64,000 nucleotides of DNA from CAYXDR01 sp046498185. GTDB lineage: Bacteria > Desulfobacterota > DSM-4660 > Desulfatiglandales > Desulfatiglandaceae. The notes under the pieces are model-generated. The model was given only the letters and a program-made list of their open reading frames with translations. It searched no databases and was not told the origin of the DNA. The position numbers were made by a program, and so were the translations under genes. Below are positions 52,103 to 60,270 of the stretch, piece by piece. The first letter of the stretch is position 1, and the number at the start of each line of letters is the position of its first letter. The DNA is taken from the NCBI GenBank assembly GCA_046498185.1, contig JAWOBE010000032.1, forward strand, positions 1 to 64,000. Reading direction: 5' to 3'.

Positions 52103-52930
52103 ATGAAAGCGACATCGGACGGAGTTTCTTCGGGCCGGGAGAACCGGGAAAAGCTTCCGGATCTGTTCGGAAAGCTGCAGAAAACCGTTCCCCGGAGAAA
52201 GGCGGAGTCTCGTCCCTCCCAGTCTCCTCGCCCCTCGATGGAAAATGGGGGTCCGCGGACCGTTGAGAGGGACCCAATCGAACCGGCCGGGCCGAGCCGG
52301 GCATTTGGCATCCTTCGACTGGTGCTTTTCATCGTGGCGGTGATCTGGGTGCTTGCGGGCGTTTATAAGACCCCGATTTTGGCGACTGTGGGGCGGCTCC
52401 TGATCGTATCCCATCCGCTCGAACAGGCCGACCTGGCCGTTTGTCTGGGAGGAAGCCCCGTCGATCGCGGTCTGGAAGCGGCGGAACTCGTGAAGGAAGG
52501 GTATGCCCCCCGCATTTTTATTTCCCGCGGGGAGCCTCCCGAGGCCATTGAAATACTTCGTTCCAGAGGAGTTGATTTTCCGGAAAACCGACAGCTGACA
52601 TACGAAATGCTCAAGGATCTCGGTTTAAGTTCGGAGTCATTGGTGGTTTCGGATGAGGCGGTGTCTTCGACAGCTGAGGAAGCGGAGCAGCTGCGCAGGC
52701 TGGCTCTTGCCGAAGGCTTTTCTCACCTGATAGTCGTTACTTCACCTCAACACACCCGGCGAGCCTGGATAGCGTTTCGTCACATGTTCAAAGATAGTGG
52801 GGTTTCGGTGAGCATCCGCCCTGCGCGTTTTTCCGCCTTCGACCCGGAGAACTGGTGGAAAAAGCACCGTTACGCACGGCAGGTTGTATTGGAATACATG
52901 AAGATCTTGTGGTACTTATGGATACTGTGA
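52103..52930 (+). CDS. YdcF/DUF218 membrane protein
   Basis: A 275-residue protein with a Pro/Arg-rich N-terminal cytoplasmic stretch of about 70 residues, one membrane helix (about 75-95: ILRLVLFIVAVIWVLAGVYK) and a DUF218 domain (ADLAVCLGGSPVDRGLEAAE, FISRGEPPEAIEIL, SHLIVVTSPQHTRRAWIAFR). DUF218 proteins such as SanA and YdcF are linked to envelope polysaccharide and glycopeptide resistance, with unproven biochemistry. The start at 52103 follows AGGAG at 7 bases. Confidence 0.8.
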   Translation: MKATSDGVSSGRENREKLPDLFGKLQKTVPRRKAESRPSQSPRPSMENGGPRTVERDPIEPAGPSRAFGILRLVLFIVAVIWVLAGVYKTPILATVGRLLIVSHPLEQADLAVCLGGSPVDRGLEAAELVKEGYAPRIFISRGEPPEAIEILRSRGVDFPENRQLTYEMLKDLGLSSESLVVSDEAVSSTAEEAEQLRRLALAEGFSHLIVVTSPQHTRRAWIAFRHMFKDSGVSVSIRPARFSAFDPENWWKKHRYARQVVLEYMKILWYLWIL

Positions 52931-52952
52931 GCAAAAGAGGCAATGAAGAAAT

Positions 52953-53702
52953 TCAAAGGGATCTACGGGCCCACAGCATGTGGCCTTCGGTGTTTATGTC
53001 GAACCCGCCGCCCTTGAGATAGTCCGCCATGGATTTCATGTTATGATCCGGGCCGGTTCCCTGGTGAACTTCCATTGCGATTTTCTCAACTCGCGCCAAA
53101 TATTCCGGAGGGCAGCGGTACAGGATTTCGTATTCGGATCCCTCGCAGTCGAGCTTCAGGAGGTCGATTTTTTCCAGGTTATGTTTTTTAAAAAGATCCT
53201 CCAGCGTGATGCATTCGACTTCAAGCGGAATCCTCCCGTCTAGGGGGAAGACCGTCGCAGCGGTGGTGAAAGCGTTTTCCGTTTCTATAAGAAGTTTCAT
53301 GCTTCCTGTCGTGCCGTAAACGGCGACGGGTAGGACTGTTATGTCGATGTTCGGATTGATTTCGGCGTTTCGCGATAGTTGTTCGAGGTTGGCCGGAATC
53401 GGTTCGCAGCAGATAATCCGGGCGCCGGGGCGCATCCGGGCGACATAAAGGCAGAAAAAGCCGGCGTTCGCGCCGATATCGACCACGACCGGCCGTTTGG
53501 GAAGCGGTTCCTCCAGGCCTTGCAGGTAGCAGTTTTCGAGGAAAATTTCCTTAAACTCGTGGTAGAGGCTTACCGGGACCTCCATTCTTAAATTATTCGG
53601 AAGGAGGAAAACGACCGGGTCTTCGCGGTTCACCCCCAACTTCACTGCGAAATGCTTCCACCAGTTGGAGATATTTGTTATCAGCCTGATATAACGTTTC
53701 AT
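52953..53702 (-). CDS. FkbM-family methyltransferase
   Basis: A 249-residue SAM-dependent methyltransferase. The SAM-binding VVDIGANAGFFCLYVARMRP (near 73) and the later DLLKLDCEGSEYEILYRCPP (near 180) are FkbM signatures, with VEKIAMEVHQG after it. Such enzymes O-methylate glycans and lipids. Next to two glycosyltransferases read from the opposite strand, so a surface-glycan role is inferred. Confidence 0.85.
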   Translation of the reverse strand: MKRYIRLITNISNWWKHFAVKLGVNREDPVVFLLPNNLRMEVPVSLYHEFKEIFLENCYLQGLEEPLPKRPVVVDIGANAGFFCLYVARMRPGARIICCEPIPANLEQLSRNAEINPNIDITVLPVAVYGTTGSMKLLIETENAFTTAATVFPLDGRIPLEVECITLEDLFKKHNLEKIDLLKLDCEGSEYEILYRCPPEYLARVEKIAMEVHQGTGPDHNMKSMADYLKGGGFDINTEGHMLWARRSL

Positions 53703-53711
53703 TTCTGCAAT

Positions 53712-54008
53712 TCAACTCCGATATGAACCCGGACTTTTGAGAACAGTGTCAGACAGTGGAGCAGTTTGAAACGCTTCGGCGTCGAAAGGCCAGTCCAGGC
53801 TTTTCCATTGACCGGCAAACGGCTCTCCCCTATAATCCACAGCGTCTATTATGCTTTTCAACCATGGATAAAACAAGAGCTTTTTGTTTCCAAGCACGTG
53901 TTCCTGAACCCTGCCCGGCCGGCGCCGTGTTTTTTTGATCCCTGATTGCGGGAGAGCTGAAGAGATGATTTCGGCATGTGTGATATGCTTAAACGAAGAG
54001 TCTAACAT
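53712..54008 (-). CDS. possible 98-residue protein of unknown function
   Basis: An open frame of 98 residues ends 9 bases upstream of the FkbM methyltransferase start on the same strand and overlaps the glycosyltransferase gene by 44 bases at its other end. The C-terminal half (LLFYPWLKSIIDAVDYRGEP, KSLDWPFDAEAF) looks protein-like, but no family was recognised. It may be a small gene, a remnant, or chance. Confidence 0.25.
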   Translation of the reverse strand: MLDSSFKHITHAEIISSALPQSGIKKTRRRPGRVQEHVLGNKKLLFYPWLKSIIDAVDYRGEPFAGQWKSLDWPFDAEAFQTAPLSDTVLKSPGSYRS

Positions 54009-54717
54009 AGCGCGTTGTCTTTCCAGCCTCGAAGGGATGGATGAGGTGGTTGTCGTGGATTCGGGGAGCAGCGACCGGACCGTAGAAATCGCGAGATCTT
54101 ATACGAATGCGGTGTTTCACAGAGATTGGACGGGTTATGCCGATCAAAAAAATTTCGCAATGTCCCAGGCAAGAGGAGATTGGATTTTAAGTGTGGATGC
54201 TGATGAGGAGGTTTCTCCGGACTTGAAAAAGGAAATAGATATGGTTCTCTTGTCCAATCCGCAGGATGCCGGTTTCAGAATTCCCCGCAGGTCTTTTTAC
54301 CAGGGCAGGTGGATTAACCACAGCGGTTTTTATCCGGACAGGCAGCTTCGGCTGTTTCGGCGCGAGCAAGCCCGGTGGGTTGGCCGACGGGTTCACGAGA
54401 GGGTGGAAGTGGACGGCCCGGTCGGAAAACTCAAAAGTGACCTTCTGCATTACCCTTACAAGGGAGTGATATCCGGCCAGTTGAAGACGGTTGATGCGTT
54501 TTCCACGCTTTTTGCGAAGGATCTCCGGGATCGGGGTGCCGGCTTCCACCTGTGGCTTCTCGTCGTACGCCCTATCTTCAAGTTCCTGGAAGTCTATATT
54601 TTGAAAAAGGGCTTCCTTGACGGTGTCCCTGGATTGATTATCGCGGTAACATCGGCCTACGCGCTGTTCGTCCGCTACGTTAAAGTGCGTGAGATGGAAA
54701 AAGGCATCGGCCATTAA
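53965..54717 (+). CDS. glycosyltransferase family 2, WaaE/KdtX type
   Basis: A 250-residue GT-A glycosyltransferase: ISACVICLNEESNIARCLSS (residues 2-21), VVVDSGSSDRTVEIA, GYADQKNFAMSQARGDWILS with catalytic-metal motif VDADEEVS (near 82), and a conserved WVGRRVHERVEV. It resembles LPS inner-core enzymes of the WaaE group. A C-terminal hydrophobic stretch (about 225-240) may tether it to the membrane. The next gene starts two bases after its stop. The start at 53965 is favoured over one 10 codons earlier by homology. Confidence 0.86.
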   Translation: MISACVICLNEESNIARCLSSLEGMDEVVVVDSGSSDRTVEIARSYTNAVFHRDWTGYADQKNFAMSQARGDWILSVDADEEVSPDLKKEIDMVLLSNPQDAGFRIPRRSFYQGRWINHSGFYPDRQLRLFRREQARWVGRRVHERVEVDGPVGKLKSDLLHYPYKGVISGQLKTVDAFSTLFAKDLRDRGAGFHLWLLVVRPIFKFLEVYILKKGFLDGVPGLIIAVTSAYALFVRYVKVREMEKGIGH

Positions 54718-54718
54718 T

Positions 54719-55594
54719 ATGCAGCCTGATTTGTCGGTAATTGTCGTAAGCTACAACACATCGGATTATCTCGGAGTATGCCTTGAGTCTATTCGGAGAC
54801 AGACCGGAGCAGTGCATCAGACCTTTGTGGTCGACAATGCCAGCGTCGATGGCAGTGTGGAGATGGTCAGGCGACGGTTTCCGTGGGTTTCCTTGATCGC
54901 AAATCAACATAACGCAGGTTTTGCGCGAGCGAACAACCAGGCTTTGAGCCGCTGCCAAGGGCGGTATATCTTGTATTTGAACCCCGACACCGAACTCAGG
55001 GATAATTCGCTCGCTCGTATGACGGCCTATATGGATGCGAACAAGCAGGTTGGCCTGGCCGGTTGCAGGTTGGTGAATCCGGACGGTTCCCCCCAGTCTT
55101 CTATGGAGGTGCGCTACCCGGGGCAGAAATACGCCGCGGGTGAACTGGAAGGCCTGTGTGGTCCTATCGCATGGGTGATGGGGGCCGCGATGGTGGCGGA
55201 GGCCGGGCTTATGAAGACTTTGGGCGGCTTCGACGAACGTTTCTTTATATACGGAGAGGATGCTGATCTGTGCCTCCGCGTGAGGAAGGCCGGGTTGCAG
55301 ATAGGCTATATTGACGATGCGGTGGTGGTCCACTGGGGCGGGCGCAGCGAACGCAACAATGAACCTTTGGAAGTCTGGACCAGGAAGTTTGCCGCCGAAA
55401 TGATGTTTTTTCGGACGCATTACTCGAAAAAGGCCGTTCGTGCAATTCGGCGTGCCCACTTGATGAAAGCGGCATGGAGGGTTGCAACAATAAAACTTGC
55501 GCTTCTTTTCATCAGGGAGAAGACCGGCGCGCTGGCAAAACTCGAGCGGTACCGGCACGTTATAAAGGTTTTGAGGAATAAAAGCGAACAATAA
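54719..55594 (+). CDS. glycosyltransferase family 2, rhamnosyltransferase-like
   Basis: A 291-residue GT-A glycosyltransferase with LSVIVVSYNTSDYLGVCLES (residues 5-24), FVVDNASVDGSVEMVRRRFP, NAGFARANNQALSRCQGRYI, metal motif LNPDTEL (near 90) and GAAMVAEAGLMKTLGGFDER followed by YGEDADLCLRVRKAGLQIGY. This pattern is common in dTDP-rhamnosyl and similar O-antigen or wall-glycan enzymes. Coupled to the preceding glycosyltransferase by two bases. Repeat copy B begins three bases after its stop. Confidence 0.86.
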   Translation: MQPDLSVIVVSYNTSDYLGVCLESIRRQTGAVHQTFVVDNASVDGSVEMVRRRFPWVSLIANQHNAGFARANNQALSRCQGRYILYLNPDTELRDNSLARMTAYMDANKQVGLAGCRLVNPDGSPQSSMEVRYPGQKYAAGELEGLCGPIAWVMGAAMVAEAGLMKTLGGFDERFFIYGEDADLCLRVRKAGLQIGYIDDAVVVHWGGRSERNNEPLEVWTRKFAAEMMFFRTHYSKKAVRAIRRAHLMKAAWRVATIKLALLFIREKTGALAKLERYRHVIKVLRNKSEQ

Positions 55595-55596
55595 CC

Positions 55597-56232
55597 GCTT
55601 CCGGCCGCGCCGGGGGTTCCACCGCCTTTATTGGGCTTGAGGTAAGCTCGTTGTCAGTGGAGCGCAAGCGAAACGGTTGTCGTTGTCGTAATCGATCTCC
55701 CTTCGGTATCGGCGTCGGTATCGAGGTCCGAGTAGTTGGAGTGCCGAAATGAAATTTTGATCTGGCCCGCACGGCCGGTGTAAGTGTTGGTGGCGCCTGC
55801 GGCGCGGGATTTAAAATTTTAGACAGGATTGACAGGATTGACAGGATGTTGGCATCGCGCGGAGGCGCAAAACCGCCCCGGTTGAACACCCAAAGGGTCC
55901 CGGTTCAACGGGGTAAACAGAGAACAGAAGAAAAGAAGGATAGGAAACTCATCGGCATAGCGCCTGCGGCGCGTGTTGGTGTTGGTGGCACCGCTGCGCG
56001 GTGGTGTAAGTGGTGAACCACCGGTGCCCTCGAAGCGAGGGTTCACCGATGAGAGATCTGATATTCCCCGTAGGTCGGGTTTCCATACCCGACACCTTCA
56101 TGTTCTGTGGGAGCGGATTGTATTCGCGATATCCTTATTCTAGGCGTCGGTATCGGCGTCGGCTGTTTTTAAGATAGTGTTTTTAACTCCGAATACATAA
56201 CAGCTAAATGCTAATGGCTACCAGCTGATATG
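55597..56232 (+). repeat. mosaic repeat family 2, copy B
   Basis: No gene in 55595-56254. Modules in order: module 1 (55597-55694), module 2 (55738-55812), a triple direct repeat of GACAGGATT (55822-55847), module 3 (55947-56055; hairpin arms CTCATCGG and CCGATGAG) and module 4 (56152-56230; CGGCGTCGGCTGTTTTT then AACAGCTAAATGCTAATGGC). All four numbered modules also occur in copy A before lexA, in the order 2-3-1-4. Both copies end with module 4 about 25-35 bases before a start codon. Confidence 0.85.
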
Positions 56233-56254
56233 GCAGCTCCGGGAGTGGAGAAAA

Positions 56255-58534
56255 ATGAGTGAATACAAAGATCTTTTGAAGGTTTATCGGTTACTGAAAA
56301 AGAAAATGCAATTCGCTCATCTCGGAGATTTAATCAACGCCACTTTTCAGGACGTGCTTGAAAAAAGGGGGATTGTAAGCCGGGAAGAACTCCTGAACAT
56401 GACCCTGGAGGAGTTGAAGCAGGAAGGCTTGTCCGACACGGAGGAAAACCGGGAAGATTATCTGGAGGCCCTATCCGATTACTTTTTCGCGACGCGCTTG
56501 TCTCCGGGGGAAATTGAAGATTACATCAACCTGGCGAGAAAGCGGGAAAAATCCCAGACACTATCTATAATCGCCAACCGGGACCAAGCCTCATCGATGG
56601 AAATATACGAGGCCTTGAGGGAGTTCTGCGACATCCCCATGGGCGAGGTCTATATTTCGCCGGAAGAGGCGACCGGTATCCGGGTGGCTTTGATCAGCCG
56701 TTTCATATCCAGCCAATTGCCGTTTGTCGGACTGGCGAAAAAACATATTACGATCAGGGACATGGACCTTGTCTTGAGGAGATGCCTTTGGAGCCGCAAG
56801 CGGCCGGGGAAGCTTGGTGGAAAGGCCGCCGGCATGATCCTGGCGCTGAAAATTCTTCTGCCTATCCTTGAAAAACATGACGCCGAGCTTGAAGAATACA
56901 TCCGGGTGCCCGACACCTGGTATCTCAACTCGGGGGTATTCTCGGAGTTTCTCGACCGAAATAATCTCTACCTTTTTCATACTCATAAATACAAAGACCG
57001 TGAGGAGATAGAGGCTGACTTTCAACACATAGAAGAAAAATTTCGAAGTGCCACCTTTTCTTCGGAAGTGCTCGACGGGTTCAGGAAGATACTGGAAGAG
57101 ATCGGAGAGCACCCTATCATAATCCGCTCTTCAAGCCTTCTTGAGGACAGCTTCGGACTTGCATTTTCAGGGAAGTACATGTCGGTTTTTCTTGCAAACC
57201 AAGGGGATATCGAAACGAGGCTTGAAGAATTCATAAAAGGCCTTAAGCAGGTTTTCGCCAGTACATTCGGGCCGGACCCCATCCTTTATCGTCTTGACCA
57301 CGATCTCTTGGACTATGACGAGCGAATGGCGATGGTGGTCCAGAAGGTGGTCGGAAGGCGCTTCGGGGATTATTTTTTCCCGTTTGTCGCAGGTGTTTTG
57401 TTTTCCCAGAATGTTTATGCCTGGAACCCGAAGATCAGGAAAGAGGATGGATTGGCACGCCTGGTGTTCGGATTGGGCACAAGGGCCGTTGATCGCGTTA
57501 GCTCCGACTATCCGCGAATAGTCCCTTTGAGCCATCCGTTGCTGCGGCCGGAGACCACTTCAACCCAAATCAAAAAATATTCCCAGAAGAATGTAGATGT
57601 TCTAAACCTTAAAAAGGGATGCTTCGAAACAGTGGATTTCACTACCCTGGCCTCTGAAACGCAGCATCCGGACCTTTTTTACGCGGTCTCGGTTGAAAAA
57701 GACGGATATCTCTCCGCGCCCTATTTCCTGAATCAGGATCTCAGCCAGGGGCGGCTATTCGTGACTTTTGAACACCTGCTGAGCCGCACACCTTTCGTAG
57801 AGCTTGCGAAAAAAGTATTATCCAGGGTGTCTGCAGCATATGGGCGTCCGGTGGACATGGAGTTTGCATGGGATGACGACAGGCTTTATATTCTTCAATG
57901 CCGTGCGCTTTCCACACGTAAAGAACTTGGTAAAGTAACCATCCCGACTGATGTGCCGGACGAAAAAATTCTTTTCGTCACCCAGTCCGGATTGTTCAAC
58001 AGCGTTGTCGAGAACCTGGAATATATTGTCTATGTAGATCCAAGAACCTATGATGCTTTGGGTAGTTTCGAGGATAAAATGGCGGTTGCAGGCGCCGTCA
58101 ATGCACTGAACAAACATCTGGCAGGGAAGCGGTTTGTTTTGATGGGCCCTGGGCGATGGGGCAGCAGCGATATCAATCTTGGTGTGCGTGTTACCTATTC
58201 CAGCATCAACAAAGCCAGGCTCCTGATGGAAATATCTTTCACCAAGGATGGTTACACGCCAGAGGTGTCTTGTGGCACACATTTTTTCCAGGACCTGGTT
58301 GAAGCCGACATCGCGATCGTTTCTGTCTTTCCTGATGATCCTGCATCGAATTTGAAGGAATCCTTCCTCCTCAATGCTTCTAATTTGCTGCCGGAAATGG
58401 CCACGAATTATCAAAAATACGGCCAGGCGGTGCGGGTGATTCATGTTCCATCGGCGTGCAATGGAGATTACCTTCACGTCTACCTGGATATGAACACTCC
58501 AAAAGGCATCGGGTTTTTCGGAGAGTATAAATAG
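56255..58534 (+). CDS. PEP/pyruvate-binding (PPDK/PpsA N-domain) protein without His domain
   Basis: A 759-residue protein related to the ATP-grasp nucleotide-binding part of pyruvate phosphate dikinase and PEP synthase. Seen: KLGGKAAGMILAL (near 185), the hallmark IIIRSSSLLEDSFGLAFSGK (near 289) with downstream SQNVYAW, and YGRPVDMEFAWDDDRLYILQ near 530. The swivelling phosphohistidine domain (TxGGxTSHxA) and the PEP barrel are absent. Instead comes a C-terminal domain of about 180 residues (RFVLMGPGRWGSSDINLGVR, SCGTHFFQDLVE, LLNASNLLPEM). Without the His domain it cannot run the normal dikinase cycle, so the product is unknown. Alone on its strand, preceded by repeat copy B. Confidence 0.84.
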   Translation: MSEYKDLLKVYRLLKKKMQFAHLGDLINATFQDVLEKRGIVSREELLNMTLEELKQEGLSDTEENREDYLEALSDYFFATRLSPGEIEDYINLARKREKSQTLSIIANRDQASSMEIYEALREFCDIPMGEVYISPEEATGIRVALISRFISSQLPFVGLAKKHITIRDMDLVLRRCLWSRKRPGKLGGKAAGMILALKILLPILEKHDAELEEYIRVPDTWYLNSGVFSEFLDRNNLYLFHTHKYKDREEIEADFQHIEEKFRSATFSSEVLDGFRKILEEIGEHPIIIRSSSLLEDSFGLAFSGKYMSVFLANQGDIETRLEEFIKGLKQVFASTFGPDPILYRLDHDLLDYDERMAMVVQKVVGRRFGDYFFPFVAGVLFSQNVYAWNPKIRKEDGLARLVFGLGTRAVDRVSSDYPRIVPLSHPLLRPETTSTQIKKYSQKNVDVLNLKKGCFETVDFTTLASETQHPDLFYAVSVEKDGYLSAPYFLNQDLSQGRLFVTFEHLLSRTPFVELAKKVLSRVSAAYGRPVDMEFAWDDDRLYILQCRALSTRKELGKVTIPTDVPDEKILFVTQSGLFNSVVENLEYIVYVDPRTYDALGSFEDKMAVAGAVNALNKHLAGKRFVLMGPGRWGSSDINLGVRVTYSSINKARLLMEISFTKDGYTPEVSCGTHFFQDLVEADIAIVSVFPDDPASNLKESFLLNASNLLPEMATNYQKYGQAVRVIHVPSACNGDYLHVYLDMNTPKGIGFFGEYK

Positions 58535-58856
58535 CGTTCGGGAACCCGGAGATTGCTGTACACCCACCCAAAAATTTATCGGCTGGAAAAGGCCGCGGAT
58601 ACAATTTCATCCCACAGAAAAGCAAATCAACCAAACCAACCGGATAAACCAGATATCACATTACAATGGCTGAAAAATCGATAACTTAGAACATGGTTCT
58701 CTTTTTTTCTTGCATTGCTTGTAAAAAGGTTTATATTTCGCCGCCTGATGAGATGCACTTGGTCAGGTTGCAACGCAAAAAAACTGTTAAATCGGATAGT
58801 TATGTGTATCAGCCGGTGTTTTTTTGGAAAAAACATTTTTACGAAAGGATAACGCT
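58535..58856. other. gap before the aminomutase operon
   Basis: No gene, RNA or clear terminator was seen in these 322 bases. The right half is AT-rich and probably holds the promoter of the aminomutase operon; AAAGGAT at 58845-58851 is the ribosome site. Confidence 0.45.
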
Positions 58857-60185
58857 ATGCAGAAAATTCTTGAAGTGGAAAAGCCGTCTGAATATCAGAT
58901 GGACGAAAACGAGGAGCCTCCCAGTGGTGAGCGTATTGAACCGCCGCCATATCATCCTTCCACGCCTTTTCCAGATATCCTGACATATTCAAACATATCG
59001 CCCGTTTTAAAACCTGTAAAGCAAAACTTCCGAGCCTCCTCATGCGCCAAGGCTTTCCGAAAACGTTTTTTTCCATTGGCGGGTGACAAGGAATGGAACG
59101 ATTGGCACTGGCAGATCGCCAACCGGATAAAAACCCTGGATCAGGCGGAGAAAATGCTTCATCTGTCGATGGAAGAACGGGAGGCACTGGGGGACCATTC
59201 CACCGGGTTGCCGTTTTCGGTAACGCCCTATTATATGAGTCTTTTGAGCGTAGATGAACCTTCCGAGGCGTTGCGAAGAAGCGTTATCCCCACAATCCAT
59301 GAGAATCTCCACGGCCCGGGGGAAGCTGAAGATCCGCTCGGTGAAGAAGAACAGAGCCCGGTTCCAGGCCTTGTGCACCGTTATCCGGACAGGGTGCTGT
59401 TCCTGCTGAGCGACTTCTGTTCGACCTATTGCCGTTACTGCACCAGATCGAGAGTCGTCGGCCACGGTGCGGTGCTTCCTGTACGGGAAAGGCTTGAGCG
59501 AGCTTTCGACTACATCCGCAGGACGCGTTCGGTAAGGGATGTCCTGATATCCGGCGGGGATCCGTTGACGATCGGAGATGAAAAACTCGAATGGGTTCTC
59601 CGGAATCTGCGCGCGATCCCCCACGTGGAGATGCTGCGCATCGGAACCAAGGTGCCGGCCGTGCTTCCCCAGCGGATCACAAGGCAACTTGTGAAAATGC
59701 TGCGTAAATATCACCCATTGTGGATGAGTCTTCATTTTACGCATCCTTCGGAGTGCACCCCCGAAAGCGCCCGCGCATGCGGCATGCTTGTCGATAGAGG
59801 TATCCCCCTGGGCTCCCAGACGGTTCTTCTCAAGGGGATCAATGATGATGTGGAAACAATGAAGGCTCTCATGCATCGGCTGATAAGCATGCGGGTGAAA
59901 CCCTACTACCTGTTCCAGTGCGACCCTATTTCAGGCTCCGCCCATTTTCGTACGCCCGTTAAAAAGGGCCTCGAAATAATCCGTGGTTTGAGGGGCTTTA
60001 CAAGCGGCTACGCGGTTCCAACCTATGTGATCGATGCCCCCGGCGGGGGCGGGAAGGTGCCGCTTATGCCTGACTATGTCAGGGGCCGGGAGGGCGATTC
60101 GTTGATACTCCAGAACTACGAAGGCAGATATTTCAGTTATCCGGACAGGGATGAAGCTGTCGGTGGGGTGACGATTTACCAATAA
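58857..60185 (+). CDS. kamA: lysine 2,3-aminomutase (radical SAM, PLP)
   Basis: Interconverts L-lysine and beta-lysine using SAM and PLP. The 442 residues carry CSTYCRYC (Cys188, Cys192, Cys195, 4Fe-4S), the PLP lysine Lys400 in DAPGGGGK, and both aspartates that bind the lysine side chain in the clostridial enzyme, Asp356 in QCDP and Asp393 in DAPG. Their spacing to Lys400 (44 and 7) equals that of clostridial Asp293 and Asp330 to Lys337. Glutamate aminomutases lack these aspartates, so lysine is the likely substrate. The C-terminal CxCxxC zinc site of clostridial KamA is missing. It is about 100 residues longer than EpmB. Two ATP-grasp ligases follow 85 bases later. Confidence 0.9.
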   Translation: MQKILEVEKPSEYQMDENEEPPSGERIEPPPYHPSTPFPDILTYSNISPVLKPVKQNFRASSCAKAFRKRFFPLAGDKEWNDWHWQIANRIKTLDQAEKMLHLSMEEREALGDHSTGLPFSVTPYYMSLLSVDEPSEALRRSVIPTIHENLHGPGEAEDPLGEEEQSPVPGLVHRYPDRVLFLLSDFCSTYCRYCTRSRVVGHGAVLPVRERLERAFDYIRRTRSVRDVLISGGDPLTIGDEKLEWVLRNLRAIPHVEMLRIGTKVPAVLPQRITRQLVKMLRKYHPLWMSLHFTHPSECTPESARACGMLVDRGIPLGSQTVLLKGINDDVETMKALMHRLISMRVKPYYLFQCDPISGSAHFRTPVKKGLEIIRGLRGFTSGYAVPTYVIDAPGGGGKVPLMPDYVRGREGDSLILQNYEGRYFSYPDRDEAVGGVTIYQ

Positions 60186-60270
60186 GAAAAACGTTTATCC
60201 CCAACTTTAATCAGCTTTTACTGCAGCGGGAGGCGTCAAATCTTCCCGCAGCAACCGAAAGGAATAGACG

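Noticed and set aside
55822..55847. CRISPR-like array
   Set aside because: Repeats are only 9 bp, contiguous and without spacers, and there are no cas genes.
58857..60185. Assignment as EpmB
   Set aside because: About 100 residues longer than EpmB, KamA-like lysine-binding aspartates at identical spacing, and not adjacent to efp or epmA.
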